From the NCBI GenBank assembly GCA_017744735.1, contig JAGIAR010000002.1, positions 64,599 to 128,598 of the forward strand: 64,000 nucleotides of DNA, given 5' to 3'. The translations under genes were made by a program, and so were the position numbers. How positions within the stretch are numbered: position 1 is the first letter of the stretch; every line of letters begins with the position of its first letter. The stretch is from Novosphingobium sp. (GTDB lineage Bacteria; Pseudomonadota; Alphaproteobacteria; Sphingomonadales; Sphingomonadaceae). Shown one piece after another: positions 17,901-25,754 of the stretch. Below the pieces are notes generated by a model, which saw nothing but the letters and a program-made list of their open reading frames with translations, had not been told where the DNA came from and made no database searches.

Positions 17901-18387
17901 CCGCGAACGGCTGCGCGCGGCGTTCGAGGAGGTCAACGAGCATTTCCAGCGCCTGTTCACCCGCCTGTTCGAAGGCGGCGCGGCGCATCTGGCGCTGATC
18001 GACAGCGACGACCCACTCGAAGCGGGACTGGAGATCTACGCGCAGCCGCCGGGCAAGCGGCTGCAATCGCTCACCCTGCTCTCGGGCGGCGAGCAGGCGC
18101 TGACCGCGGTGGCGCTGATCTTCGGCCTGTTCCTGACCAACCCCGCACCGATCTGCGTGCTCGACGAGGTCGACGCCCCGCTCGACGATGCGAACATCGA
18201 CCGCTTCTGCGACCTGCTCGACGCAATGGCGAAGGAAACCGACACCCGCTACCTGATCGTGACCCACAATGCGGTGACGATGAGCCGCATGCACCGCCTG
18301 TTCGGCGTGACGATGGTCGAAAAGGGCGTGAGCCGGCTGGTCAGCGTGGACCTTGGCGGAGCCGAGGAGCTGCTGGCGGCGGAGTAG
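14962..18387 (+). CDS. smc: Chromosome partition/condensation ATPase SMC
   Basis: A 1141-residue SMC protein that extrudes DNA loops with ScpA/ScpB. N-terminal head with Walker A GPNGCGKSN (31-39), long Ala/Glu/Arg-rich coiled coils, a hinge at about residues 500-610 (LPAALDRVRAAPGYERALAA, VHVVDADDGRALKPGEWLV), a second coiled coil, and a C-terminal head with signature LTLLSGGEQALTAVALIFG and Walker B PICVLDEVDAPLDDANIDRF. Length is normal for the family. ScpAB are not in the window. The alphaproteobacterial linkage to dsbA genes is conserved, for reasons not understood. Confidence 0.97.
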   Translation: MRIRKLKLSGFKSFVEPAELRIEEGLTGVVGPNGCGKSNLLEAIRWVMGENSPKSMRSGGMEDVIFAGTAQRPPRAFAEVVLHAETDEAEDLEVVRRIERGAGSAYRVNGKDVRAKDVSLVFADAATGAHSPALVSQGKIAAVIAAKPAERRSMLEEAAGISGLHVRRRDAESKLRQTETNLARLEDIMAGLDTQMASLRRQAKQAERYKALSAKIHLAEARVLFARWRDAAAAAAEARKAAQGADTLVAEAQAQTKEAQTAQAELAAKLAEARDELADRRDDAQAHGHRMAALTTQLEAAEQRLADLDRQKARLEADRGDADRLTKDAAEALQRLESELQAAEQSLAADEARRPSIALAVERTESASRTAELDLARATAEHAGVEAEWRVAEAEVSQAEARLARLDNEARRQDEARAAANAAGDMDAAVASARAAAEAATARIATLREALAGKQVQKDALSAARDEAAAALAGTKAELAGIEREFNALQRDREARAKQAANKHGLPAALDRVRAAPGYERALAAVLGRDAKAPLGKPAGDTEGRFWAGSDAPAAVAESLATQVPGCPPELAARLALVHVVDADDGRALKPGEWLVTKGGALRRWDGFLARGEGASEAARLEAENRFGELETELPGRRAAAEEAERRQQAAQAELAALQQALIAAERDIAQASEAERAALRALDQAEAARERHAARLAELEAAQTDLAEQRATAEAELKLAQDRRLALPDPESGRASLNAAQARHEASRSALQAAMAELAAHDQALAVARERKSARAADIRGWEARAGDASRRLADMETRFEEIAQERAVIAAKPASLVAEIERGDEVRARLGAELAAAEAAVNAVAGDAQAADKRLADLTEALSTAREARAGAVARAENEEQRREDMARQSGERFQCPPPLLAGRFEFDPEQVAGSTEEGADMDRLTADRERIGPVNLVAAEELARIEEEHGANAAEQGELAEAVSRLRGSIGNLNREGRERLRAAFEEVNEHFQRLFTRLFEGGAAHLALIDSDDPLEAGLEIYAQPPGKRLQSLTLLSGGEQALTAVALIFGLFLTNPAPICVLDEVDAPLDDANIDRFCDLLDAMAKETDTRYLIVTHNAVTMSRMHRLFGVTMVEKGVSRLVSVDLGGAEELLAAE

Positions 18388-18424
18388 CTCTCCGCCCGCC
18401 TCACTGCGGGGAAGGCCGGCTAAC

Positions 18425-18865
18425 TCAGTTCAAAACCAGCTGCGGCCCGGTGCCCCGCGCCGCCATGCGGTCGTCCTTGTTGTAGAGCTGGCATTTCTGC
18501 AGGCTCAGGCAGCCGCAGCCGATGCACTGGTCGAGCTGGTTGCGGGTCCGGGTGAGGAGCTTGATCTTCTCGTCGATCGCGACCCGCATCGAGCGGCTGA
18601 TCCGCTGCCAGTCGCCCAAGGTGGGCGTGCGGCCCTGCGGCAGCAGCGCCAGTTCGGCCTCGATCTCGGCCAGGCCGAGGCCCAGCTTCTGCGCGATCAG
18701 GATGAAGCTGACCCGGCGGATGTCCGAGCGCAGGAAGCGCCGCTGGTTGCCGCCGGTGCGCAGCGACGCGATCAGACCCTTCGATTCGTAAAAGCGGATC
18801 GCCGAAACGGCCACGCCGGTGCGGCGGGCCAAAGTGCCGATAGGAATAAAGCCGTCGTTACCCAT
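18425..18865 (-). CDS. soxR: Redox-sensitive transcriptional activator SoxR
   Basis: A 146-residue MerR-family regulator. Helix-turn-helix IGTLARRTGVAVSAIRFYES with wing GNQRRFLRSDIRRV, dimerisation helix, and the [2Fe-2S] cluster CIGCGCLSLQKC (C114, C117, C119, C125; C-x2-C-x-C-x5-C). Oxidation of the cluster by superoxide, nitric oxide or redox-cycling compounds switches on target promoters. A longer start at 18895 would add 10 residues; 18865 fits the family length better. A consensus SoxR box lies between it and the divergent VOC gene; no soxS is present, as usual outside enterics. Confidence 0.93.
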   Translation of the reverse strand: MGNDGFIPIGTLARRTGVAVSAIRFYESKGLIASLRTGGNQRRFLRSDIRRVSFILIAQKLGLGLAEIEAELALLPQGRTPTLGDWQRISRSMRVAIDEKIKLLTRTRNQLDQCIGCGCLSLQKCQLYNKDDRMAARGTGPQLVLN

Positions 18866-18911
18866 GCCAGTAGGACCCCCATCCTCGGTTTGCATGCGAA
18901 TCAGTGCTTGA

Positions 18912-18929
18912 CCTCAATTTAGCTTGAGG
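18912..18929 (+). promoter_or_regulatory. SoxR box in the soxR/VOC divergent promoter
   Basis: CCTCAATTTAGCTTGAGG is an 18-bp dyad matching the SoxR operator consensus CCTCAAGTTAACTTGAGG at both conserved arms. As in the E. coli soxS promoter, its first two bases overlap a -35 element, TTGACC (18908-18913) on the plus strand, which points at the VOC gene. The matching -10, with the long spacer expected of MerR-type promoters, would fall near 18932-18938 and is poor. On the minus strand the box is 46 bases upstream of the soxR start, so autoregulation is possible. Confidence 0.8.
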
Positions 18930-19011
18930 TTGCACAACCCACAAGTGCGCCGATTCGCGAAGGTTATTTGCCTAACGGCGCAGCAAGACAATTGGATGAA
19001 GGAGTAACCAA

Positions 19012-19395
19012 ATGTCTAACGGCGCCACGAAAGGACGGCTGGAACACGTCAACCTGACGGTTTCGGACCCCGAACGCCTCTCGACCCTGCTGCAGAACCT
19101 GCTCGGCTGGCACGAACGCTGGCGCGGCGATGCGATGGCCGGAGGCTGGACGATCCATGTCGGCGACGAGGCGGACTACCTGGCGCTCTACAGCGACCGT
19201 AGGCCGCGCGATCGCTTCGCCAAGGGTGTGCCGTTCAACCACGTCGGCCTGCTGGTCGACGATCTCGACGCGGCCGAGCGCGTGGTGGCGGAAGCCGGGC
19301 TCGAGCCGTTCAACCACGACGATTACGATCCGGGTCGGCGGTTCTACTTCTTCGACTGGGACGGGATCGAGTTCGAGGTCGTGAGCTATCAGTGA
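19012..19395 (+). CDS. VOC (glyoxalase/bleomycin-resistance fold) protein, SoxR target candidate
   Basis: A 127-residue single VOC unit of two beta-alpha-beta-beta-beta modules: LEHVNLTVSDPERLSTLLQN in the first and FNHVGLLVDDLDAAERVV in the second, ending FYFFDWDGIEFEVVSYQ. Candidate metal ligands are H13, H78 and E122. VOC proteins include glyoxalase I, dioxygenases, fosfomycin and bleomycin resistance proteins; the substrate cannot be told. A strong GAAGGAG ribosome binding site precedes the ATG. The SoxR box about 85 bases upstream suggests induction by redox-cycling compounds. Confidence 0.85.
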   Translation: MSNGATKGRLEHVNLTVSDPERLSTLLQNLLGWHERWRGDAMAGGWTIHVGDEADYLALYSDRRPRDRFAKGVPFNHVGLLVDDLDAAERVVAEAGLEPFNHDDYDPGRRFYFFDWDGIEFEVVSYQ

Positions 19396-19413
19396 AGGCC
19401 GGTTCAGCCGCGC

Positions 19414-20319
19414 TCAGGCGTTCCCCGCCACAAAGCACGCCGCCGCGACCAGCAGCCCGGCGAAGCGGTTCGAGCGGAACCGCGCGAGCGCGTTGGCGCC
19501 GTCCTCGGGGTCGAGCGTGACCACCTGCCACGCGAAATGCGCCGCCGCCGGCAGCAGCGCGAGCAGCGCGACAGGATCGGGCCGCAACAGCCAGATCGAA
19601 AGCGCCCACAGCCCCACAGCCCCGCCGAAGAACGCGGCGACCCCGCCCTTCACATGGCTGCCGAGCCGCAGCGCGGAGCTCTTGATTCCGACGATCGAAT
19701 CGTCCTCGCGGTCCTGCAGCGCGTAGATCGTGTCGTAACCGATGCACCACAGGATCGCGCCGCCGTAGAGCGCCGCGAGCACCTCGATCCGGTCGCCCCG
19801 CAGCGCCACCCAGCCGACCGGGGCGCCCCAGGTGAACACCAGCCCCAGCCACGCCTGCGGCCACCAGGTGATCCGCTTCATGAACGGATAGGCGGCGACC
19901 AGCGCGAGGCTGCCGAGCGCGACGAGCTGCGCCGCGAACCGCAGCTGCACCAGCACGACCAGCCCGATCGTGCACAACCCCAGCAGCCACGCCCACGCCG
20001 CCTTGCCGCTCACCCGCCCGCTCGCGACCGGGCGCGATGCGGTGCGCGCGACCTGGCGGTCGAGATCGGCATCGACGATGTCGTTATAGACGCAGCCCGC
20101 CCCGCGCATCGCGATCGAGCCGAGCAGCAGCCACAGCAGCAGGCGCCACTGCACCCCCGCCCCGGTCAGCCACACGCCCCAGGCGCAGGGCCAGAACAGC
20201 AGCCACCAGCCGATCGGCCGGTCGAACCGGGCAAGCAACGCATAGTCGCGCCAGGGCAGCGGCAGCCGCGCGACGAGGCCCTTGTGCTCGCTGTCGGGGA
20301 CGATCTGGGCGGTGGTCAT
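19414..20319 (-). CDS. ubiA: 4-hydroxybenzoate polyprenyltransferase UbiA
   Basis: A 301-residue integral membrane prenyltransferase of ubiquinone synthesis, adding the polyprenyl tail to 4-hydroxybenzoate. It has 7-9 membrane spans and both Asp-rich Mg-diphosphate motifs: GCVYNDIVDADLDRQVART and GYDTIYALQDREDDSIVGIK. The ATG at 20319 is preceded by AGGTGA at good spacing; a GTG at 20328 is possible. Other ubi genes are not in the window. Confidence 0.93.
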   Translation of the reverse strand: MTTAQIVPDSEHKGLVARLPLPWRDYALLARFDRPIGWWLLFWPCAWGVWLTGAGVQWRLLLWLLLGSIAMRGAGCVYNDIVDADLDRQVARTASRPVASGRVSGKAAWAWLLGLCTIGLVVLVQLRFAAQLVALGSLALVAAYPFMKRITWWPQAWLGLVFTWGAPVGWVALRGDRIEVLAALYGGAILWCIGYDTIYALQDREDDSIVGIKSSALRLGSHVKGGVAAFFGGAVGLWALSIWLLRPDPVALLALLPAAAHFAWQVVTLDPEDGANALARFRSNRFAGLLVAAACFVAGNA

Positions 20320-20430
20320 GCCGCTCACCTAACCGCGCAGATGACCGAGCGAAAGCGGCAATCCTTCGCGTGACTTGCGCAATCCCGCCACCCGCGCAAG
20401 AAGGCCTCATCGGTTACCAAGGAATTTCGG

Positions 20431-21825
20431 ATGCGCCTCCCCCTGCTCGCCCTCGCGGCCGCGACCGCCCTCACCCTGCCCCAGGCCGCCTTCGCGCAGC
20501 AGGACGTGCCGGTGACCCGGCCGGGCAAGGAGGCGCTCGACATCCTCAAGCAGATCGTCGCGATCCCGAGTGTGATGGGCCATGGCAACGTGCCCAAGGT
20601 GGCCGAGGTGCTGCGCCAGCGGCTGATCGCGGGCGGCTTCGCGTCCGAGGACGTGGTGTTCACGCCGGTGGGCGAAACCGGCTATCTCACCGCGCGCTAT
20701 CGCGGGCGCGATCCCAAGCTGAAGCCGGTGGTGATCAACCCGCACATGGACGTGGTCGCGGCCGACGCGAAGGACTGGGAGCGCGATCCCTTCACCCCGG
20801 TGATCGAGAACGGCTATATCTACGGCCGCGGCTCGGCCGACGACAAGGGGGACCTCTCGATGGTGGTCGCGGCGCTGATCGACCTCAAGCGCCAGGGCTG
20901 GGTCCCCTCGCGCGACGTGATCCTCGGCGCCTCGGGCGACGAGGAGACGCTGATGCGCTCGACCGCCGCGCTGGCGGAATCGCTCAAGAACGCCGAGCTG
21001 GTGCTCAATGCCGACGGCGGCGGCGGCGAGCTGGCGAACGATTTCACCCCGATCGTCTACAGCGTCCAGGCGGGCGAGAAGACCTATGCGGACCTCAAGC
21101 TGTCGATCACCGATCCGGGCGGGCATTCGAGCCGGCCGGGCTCGCTCAACGCGATCGGCGCGATGGCGCGCGCGCTGGCCAAGGTCGATGCCTACAAGTT
21201 TCCGCCGCAGATCAGCCCGCTGACCAAGGCCTATTGGGAAGGCACCGCGCCGCATGCGCCGGAAGAGGTCGCCCAGGCGATGCGCGCCTATGCCGCCGAT
21301 CCGAAGAACCTCGGGGCGATCGAGACGCTGTCGTCGCGCCCCGAATACGTCGGGCTGGTGCGCACCACCTGCGTCCCGACCATGGTCAACGGCGGCCATG
21401 CCGCCAATGCGCTGCCGCAGTCGGTCACCGCCAATATCAACTGCCGGATCTTCCCCGGCACCACCCGCATGCAGGCGCGCGACATCATCGCGGGCGTGAT
21501 CGACGATCCGCACATCACGGTCGAACTGGCCGACGACGGCTCGATCGAGGCACCCGAAAGCCCGCTGCGCGACGACGTGATGAAGGCGATCGGGGTCGCG
21601 GTCCACCAGCGGATTCCCGGCCTGGCGGTGGTGCCGTCGATGAGCGCAGGAGCCAGCGATTCGATGTATTTCCGCGCGCTCGGCATCCCGGCCTACGGTG
21701 TCGCGGCGACCTTCATGCGGCCCGACGACGATTTCTCGCACGGGCTCAACGAGCGCCTGCCGCTGGCGACGATCGATCCCGGCGTAAAGCAGTGGGAAAC
21801 CGTGCTGAAAACCCTGCTGAAATAG
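20431..21825 (+). CDS. Exported M20 family metallopeptidase
   Basis: A 464-residue secreted dizinc hydrolase. Signal peptide MRLPLLALAAATALTLPQAAFA, metal ligands in NPHMDVVAAD, GRGSADDKGDLSMVV and GASGDEETLM, and the last histidine in DFSHGLNERLP. A dimerisation domain (about 220-340) includes DPGGHSSRPGSLNAIG. Likely a dipeptidase or carboxypeptidase working in the periplasm; exact substrate unknown. It begins 111 bases from the divergent ubiA and is followed after 15 bases by rsmE on the same strand. Confidence 0.9.
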   Translation: MRLPLLALAAATALTLPQAAFAQQDVPVTRPGKEALDILKQIVAIPSVMGHGNVPKVAEVLRQRLIAGGFASEDVVFTPVGETGYLTARYRGRDPKLKPVVINPHMDVVAADAKDWERDPFTPVIENGYIYGRGSADDKGDLSMVVAALIDLKRQGWVPSRDVILGASGDEETLMRSTAALAESLKNAELVLNADGGGGELANDFTPIVYSVQAGEKTYADLKLSITDPGGHSSRPGSLNAIGAMARALAKVDAYKFPPQISPLTKAYWEGTAPHAPEEVAQAMRAYAADPKNLGAIETLSSRPEYVGLVRTTCVPTMVNGGHAANALPQSVTANINCRIFPGTTRMQARDIIAGVIDDPHITVELADDGSIEAPESPLRDDVMKAIGVAVHQRIPGLAVVPSMSAGASDSMYFRALGIPAYGVAATFMRPDDDFSHGLNERLPLATIDPGVKQWETVLKTLLK

Positions 21826-21840
21826 CCTAGGCGTCGCGCC

Positions 21841-22596
21841 ATGCCCGCTACTCCCGCATGGCCGCCCAAAAGCGCACCGCGTCTGTTCGTGCCCGGCCCG
21901 CTCGCCGCGGGTGCCCGGCTCGCGCTCGACGGGCCGCAGGCGCATTACCTCGCCCGGGTGATGCGCGTGGCCGAGGGCGACGCGGTGGTGCTGTGCGACG
22001 ACGTTACCGGCGAATGGGCCGCGCGGGTCGTGACAAGCGGCAAGCGCGACGTGACGGTCGAACTCGTCGAACGGCTGCGCCAGCGCGAAGAGGTGCCCGA
22101 TTTCACGCTCTGCGCGGCACTGCTGAAGAAGGACCGGTTCGACCTGGTGCTCGAAAAGGCGACCGAGCTGGGCGTGCGCCGGATCCAGCCGGTGCTCACC
22201 CGCCGCTGCGTGGCCGACAAGCTCAATCTCGATCGCGCCCGGGCGACGATCGTCGAAGCGGCCGAACAATGCGCGCGCACCGCGCTGCCCGAGCTGGCCG
22301 AGCCGGTGAAGCTCGAGGCGCTGCTCAAGTCGTGGAGCGCGGACCGCGCGCTGTTCTTCGCCGACGAGAACGGCGGCGCGCCGGCGCGCGATGCGTTCGC
22401 CGCGCACCCCGCCCCGGCCGCGCTGCTGGTGGGGCCCGAAGGCGGGTTCGACGATGCCGAACGCGCGGCAATCCGCGCGCTTCCGGCTGCCTCCGCGATC
22501 ACCCTCGGCCCACGAATCCTGCGCGGCGAAACCGCCGCGATTGCGGCAATCGCGGTGTGGATGGCGGCGGCCGGCGATTGGTCGCAGATCGCCTAA
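21841..22596 (+). CDS. rsmE: 16S rRNA m3U1498 methyltransferase RsmE
   Basis: A 251-residue SPOUT-class methyltransferase. N-terminal PUA-like domain (RLFVPGPLAAGARLALDGPQ, HYLARVMRVAEGD), then the knotted SAM domain with KKDRFDLVLEKATELGV, EAAEQCARTALPEL, LLVGPEGGFDDAERAAI and LGPRILRGETAAIAAI. It modifies U1498 of 16S rRNA in the decoding centre. It lies between the M20 peptidase and gshA on the same strand. Confidence 0.95.
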   Translation: MPATPAWPPKSAPRLFVPGPLAAGARLALDGPQAHYLARVMRVAEGDAVVLCDDVTGEWAARVVTSGKRDVTVELVERLRQREEVPDFTLCAALLKKDRFDLVLEKATELGVRRIQPVLTRRCVADKLNLDRARATIVEAAEQCARTALPELAEPVKLEALLKSWSADRALFFADENGGAPARDAFAAHPAPAALLVGPEGGFDDAERAAIRALPAASAITLGPRILRGETAAIAAIAVWMAAAGDWSQIA

Positions 22597-22640
22597 TTTT
22601 GCGCTGGCGCAGTGGCATTTAGCAACCTAATGGCACCGCC

Positions 22641-24011
22641 ATGAGCACGCGCGAGGCGTCCGCAGGAGAGGAGCGGCTGATCGAAAGCCGCGATGATCTC
22701 GTCGAGCCGATGGCGGCGGGCGAGAAGCCGCGCGACGCGTGGCGAATCGGCACCGAGCACGAGAAGATCGTCTATTCGCGCAAGGACTTCCACGCCCCGT
22801 CCTACGACGAGCCGGGCGGCATCCGCGACCTGCTCAAGGGACTCGAAGAGTTCGGCTGGAGCCCGATCGAGGAAGGCGGCAAGGTCATCGCGCTGAAAGG
22901 CACCGACGGCGCGATCAGCCTTGAGCCGGCCGGCCAGTTCGAGCTTTCCGGCGCCCCGCTCGAGAACCTCCACCAGACCTGCGCCGAGACCGGCCGCCAC
23001 CTGACCCAGGTGAAGGCGATCGGCGAGCGCTTCGGCATCGGTTTCCTGGGGCTCGGCATGTGGCCCGACAAGGCCCGCGCCGAACTGCCGATCATGCCCA
23101 AGGGCCGCTACGAGATCATGATGCGGCACATGCCGCGGGTCGGCAGCCTCGGGCTCGACATGATGTTGCGGACCTGCACCATCCAGACCAACCTCGACTA
23201 TGCGAGCGAGGCTGACATGGCGAAGAAGTTCCGCGTCAGCCTTGCACTCCAGCCGCTCGCGACCGCGCTGTTCGCCAATTCGCCGTTCACCGAGGGCAAG
23301 CCCAACGGCTATCTTTCCTATCGCAGCCACATCTGGTCGGACACCGATCCGCAGCGCACCGGCATGCTGCCCTTTGTGTTCGAGGACGGCTTCGGCTACG
23401 AACGCTACGTCGACTACATGCTCGATGTGCCGATGTACTTCGTCTACCGCGACGGCAAATATATCGACGCCGCCGGCCTCAGCTTCCGCGATTTCATGGC
23501 CGGCAAGCTCTCGGTCCTTCCCGGCGAACTGCCCCGCGAGAGCGACTGGATCGACCACCTCTCGACCGCCTTCCCCGAAGTCCGCCTGAAAAGCTTCCTC
23601 GAGATGCGCGGCGCCGACGGCGGCCCCTGGAACAAGATCTGCGCCCTCCCGGCGCTGTGGGTCGGCCTGCTCTACGACGATGCGGCGCTCGACGCGGCAT
23701 GGGAACTGGTCAAGGGCTGGAGCATGGACGAGCGCGAGGCGCTGCGCGACGCGGTGCCCAGGCTGGCGCTCGATGCTCCCCTGCCCGGCGGCGGGAAACT
23801 GCGCGACATCGCCGGCCAAGTGCTCGACATCGCACGCTCGGGCCTCGCCGCACGCGGCAAGCTCAACGAGAGCGGCGACAACGAGACCGGCTTCCTCGCT
23901 CCGCTAGACGAGATCGTCGAAAGCGGGATCGTTCCCGCCCAACGGCTGCTCGACCTCTACAACGGCGAATGGGGCGGCGATATTTCGCGGGTCTACGAAG
24001 AGAGCTTCTGA
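22641..24011 (+). CDS. gshA: Glutamate-cysteine ligase (plant/alphaproteobacterial type)
   Basis: A 456-residue ATP-dependent ligase making gamma-glutamylcysteine, the first step of glutathione synthesis. Class features: WRIGTEHEKIVYS near the N-terminus, PAGQFELSGAPLENLHQT, MLRTCTIQTNLDYASE, ALFANSPFTEGKPNGYLSYR. This is the plant-like family 3 enzyme, not the E. coli type. Glutathione made here would serve the glutaredoxin-coupled arsenate reductase and NADPH/thiol defences elsewhere. Its TGA shares one base with the ATG of the next gene (TGATG). Confidence 0.93.
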   Translation: MSTREASAGEERLIESRDDLVEPMAAGEKPRDAWRIGTEHEKIVYSRKDFHAPSYDEPGGIRDLLKGLEEFGWSPIEEGGKVIALKGTDGAISLEPAGQFELSGAPLENLHQTCAETGRHLTQVKAIGERFGIGFLGLGMWPDKARAELPIMPKGRYEIMMRHMPRVGSLGLDMMLRTCTIQTNLDYASEADMAKKFRVSLALQPLATALFANSPFTEGKPNGYLSYRSHIWSDTDPQRTGMLPFVFEDGFGYERYVDYMLDVPMYFVYRDGKYIDAAGLSFRDFMAGKLSVLPGELPRESDWIDHLSTAFPEVRLKSFLEMRGADGGPWNKICALPALWVGLLYDDAALDAAWELVKGWSMDEREALRDAVPRLALDAPLPGGGKLRDIAGQVLDIARSGLAARGKLNESGDNETGFLAPLDEIVESGIVPAQRLLDLYNGEWGGDISRVYEESF

Positions 24012-24316
24012 TGGCCAGGATCGCGGTGATCGGCCAGTTCCGCCTGCCGCCCGACGCGATGCCCGCTGCCCGCCCGATGATGGCACAGGTGACGGAGGCG
24101 ACCCGCTCCGAAGCAGGCTGCATCGAGTACAGCTACGCCGAAGACGTGCTCGATCCCGGCCTGATTCGGGTATCCGAAGTGTGGGACAGCCGCGAGCGAC
24201 TCGCCGCGCACCTCAAGACGCCGCATATGACCCTGTGGGCCGAACAGCGCGCCGCGCTCGGCCTCAGCGGGCGGGCGCTGACGATGTACGAAGTGGCGCG
24301 CGAAGAGACCTTCTGA
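24011..24316 (+). CDS. ABM-domain protein, putative quinol monooxygenase
   Basis: A 101-residue dimeric alpha-beta barrel protein of the antibiotic biosynthesis monooxygenase (ABM) family, like E. coli YgiN: IAVIGQFRLPPDAMPAARPM, EAGCIEYSYAEDVLDPG, SEVWDSRERLAAHLKTPH. Role unknown; quinol oxidation is family knowledge. It is translationally coupled to gshA by a one-base overlap, which hints at a link with thiol/quinone redox balance. Confidence 0.83.
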   Translation: MARIAVIGQFRLPPDAMPAARPMMAQVTEATRSEAGCIEYSYAEDVLDPGLIRVSEVWDSRERLAAHLKTPHMTLWAEQRAALGLSGRALTMYEVAREETF

Positions 24317-24323
24317 GCGCGCG

Positions 24324-25697
24324 CTACTCGGCGGGCTGCAGAAGCGGGCCTGCCGGACGGCGCCACCGCCCTACCCTGCTGAACGCCTTGCGCATCCGGC
24401 TGGTGATCAGCCCGTGCTCGGCCATCCATGCATGGTATTCGCGGTACTTCGCATCCTCGCCCAGCAAATGCGCCTCCTCGGTGCGCGCGCGCCAGTAATA
24501 GATCGCGCTCACACAGCCGAGGAAGAAGGTGTTGCGCACCGCATCGACCAGCGAGTGGCTGGTGACGAAGAACGGCAGGGTCGAGCCCCACCAGAACAGG
24601 TTCTTCGACAGATAGGCCGGATGCCGGGTGAAGCGATAGGGCCCGTTGGTGATCACCCCGCGATAGGTCAGGTTCGAGAAGCGGATTCCGAAGGCAACCG
24701 TGGCCCAGGCGTAGAAGGCGGTCAGCAGCGCGAGCAGCACCATCCAGGCCCACATCAGCGCCTGGTGCCACTGGAACCAGAAGGCCCAGTCCGCCGTGTT
24801 GTATTCGTAGCCGATCACCCCGTCGTTGGAGATGATCCCGTAGACGAACGGCGGGTAGCACATCAGCGCGGCGAGCCAGCCGGCGAGGAATGGATTGCCG
24901 CTGCGGATCTGCGCATCGAACGGGCGCAGGGTGAGCAGGTACCCGACCGCACCGATCTGCACGTCGATCACGAACAGCAGTTCGAACAGGCTGCCGCCGA
25001 GCCAGCCCGGGTTGTGGATGATCGCCGGGATGTCCGCATTGACGACATTGGCGAAGCCACCCGGCAGGATCGAGATCATGAAGGCCCCGAAGAAGCCCTT
25101 GATGATCCAAGCGCGCCAGTGCTTCTTGACCTCGGCCGCCGACCAGCCGTCGCGTCCGATCAGCAGCGCGCCGAAATGCCACGCGGAATCGCGCGGCTCG
25201 ACCAAGCAGCGATCCAGCCACAACACATAGGGGATCGAGAGGGCGACCAGCGGGATCGCCGCCGCCTTGAACACTTCCATCGCGAACAGGTACTGCCCGT
25301 CCCAGTACCAGCGGCCGAGGCAATAGAGGCAGGCGATCGCCGCCCAGGTCGCCCACAGGCCTGCGATCTTGGTCACCGAAATTTCCACCACGCCCGCCAG
25401 CGGCCGCGGATCGTCCCATGCGATGCCGGTGGTCGGGCGACGGTGAACCTTTTCGACCAGCACCGACCAGGCAGCCATCGCCAGCCCGACCAGCACCATC
25501 GAGAGCAAAGCGGCATAGGGCCCGGCCAGCCGCTCGTGCGGGCCCGGCAGCGCGAAGGCATCGACGATCGCCGGCCAGTTGCGGCAGACCAGGATCCAGC
25601 CGAACAGCGTGGCCAGCCCGACCAGCCCGACCCGCGGCGACACATCGCTGGCAGGCGGCCGCGCGCCGATTGCGACAGGCTCGTGCTTCACGCTCAT
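24324..25697 (-). CDS. Large membrane protein with ICMT/PEMT-type methyltransferase domain
   Basis: A 457-residue protein with about ten predicted membrane spans. The C-terminal quarter has the isoprenylcysteine carboxyl methyltransferase signature: ITNGPYRFTRHPAYLSKNLF and later EEAHLLGEDAKYREYHAWM. Stand-alone bacterial ICMT-like proteins are usually about 150-220 residues, so more than half of this one is an extra multi-span N-terminal domain (WILVCRNWPAIVDAF, IPYVLWLDRCLVEPRDSAWH, NNADW-like YNTADWAFWFQWHQALMWAW). Substrate unknown; bacterial relatives act on isoprenoids, lipids or amines. It is 57 bases downstream of bamB and separated by a hairpin. Confidence 0.8.
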   Translation of the reverse strand: MSVKHEPVAIGARPPASDVSPRVGLVGLATLFGWILVCRNWPAIVDAFALPGPHERLAGPYAALLSMVLVGLAMAAWSVLVEKVHRRPTTGIAWDDPRPLAGVVEISVTKIAGLWATWAAIACLYCLGRWYWDGQYLFAMEVFKAAAIPLVALSIPYVLWLDRCLVEPRDSAWHFGALLIGRDGWSAAEVKKHWRAWIIKGFFGAFMISILPGGFANVVNADIPAIIHNPGWLGGSLFELLFVIDVQIGAVGYLLTLRPFDAQIRSGNPFLAGWLAALMCYPPFVYGIISNDGVIGYEYNTADWAFWFQWHQALMWAWMVLLALLTAFYAWATVAFGIRFSNLTYRGVITNGPYRFTRHPAYLSKNLFWWGSTLPFFVTSHSLVDAVRNTFFLGCVSAIYYWRARTEEAHLLGEDAKYREYHAWMAEHGLITSRMRKAFSRVGRWRRPAGPLLQPAE

Positions 25698-25725
25698 AGC
25701 CAGCGCGCCTAGCCGAAAAGGGTTA

Positions 25726-25745
25726 AGGGGCCGGTAATGGCCCCT
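25726..25745 (-). terminator. Weak intrinsic terminator after bamB
   Basis: AGGGGCC (25739-25745 read on the minus strand), loop ATTACC, GGCCCCT (25726-25732), followed by TAACCCTTTT. A perfect 7-bp GC stem with a short, broken T-rich tail, placed 9 bases after the bamB stop. It probably separates yfgM-bamB from the ICMT-like gene, with some read-through. Confidence 0.5.
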
Positions 25746-25754
25746 GCCCGCCGG

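Noticed and set aside
14017-18294. A 1425-residue open frame antisense to smc
   Set aside because: Shadow of the Ala/Glu/Arg-rich coiled coil; the smc strand has Walker A, hinge and signature motifs.
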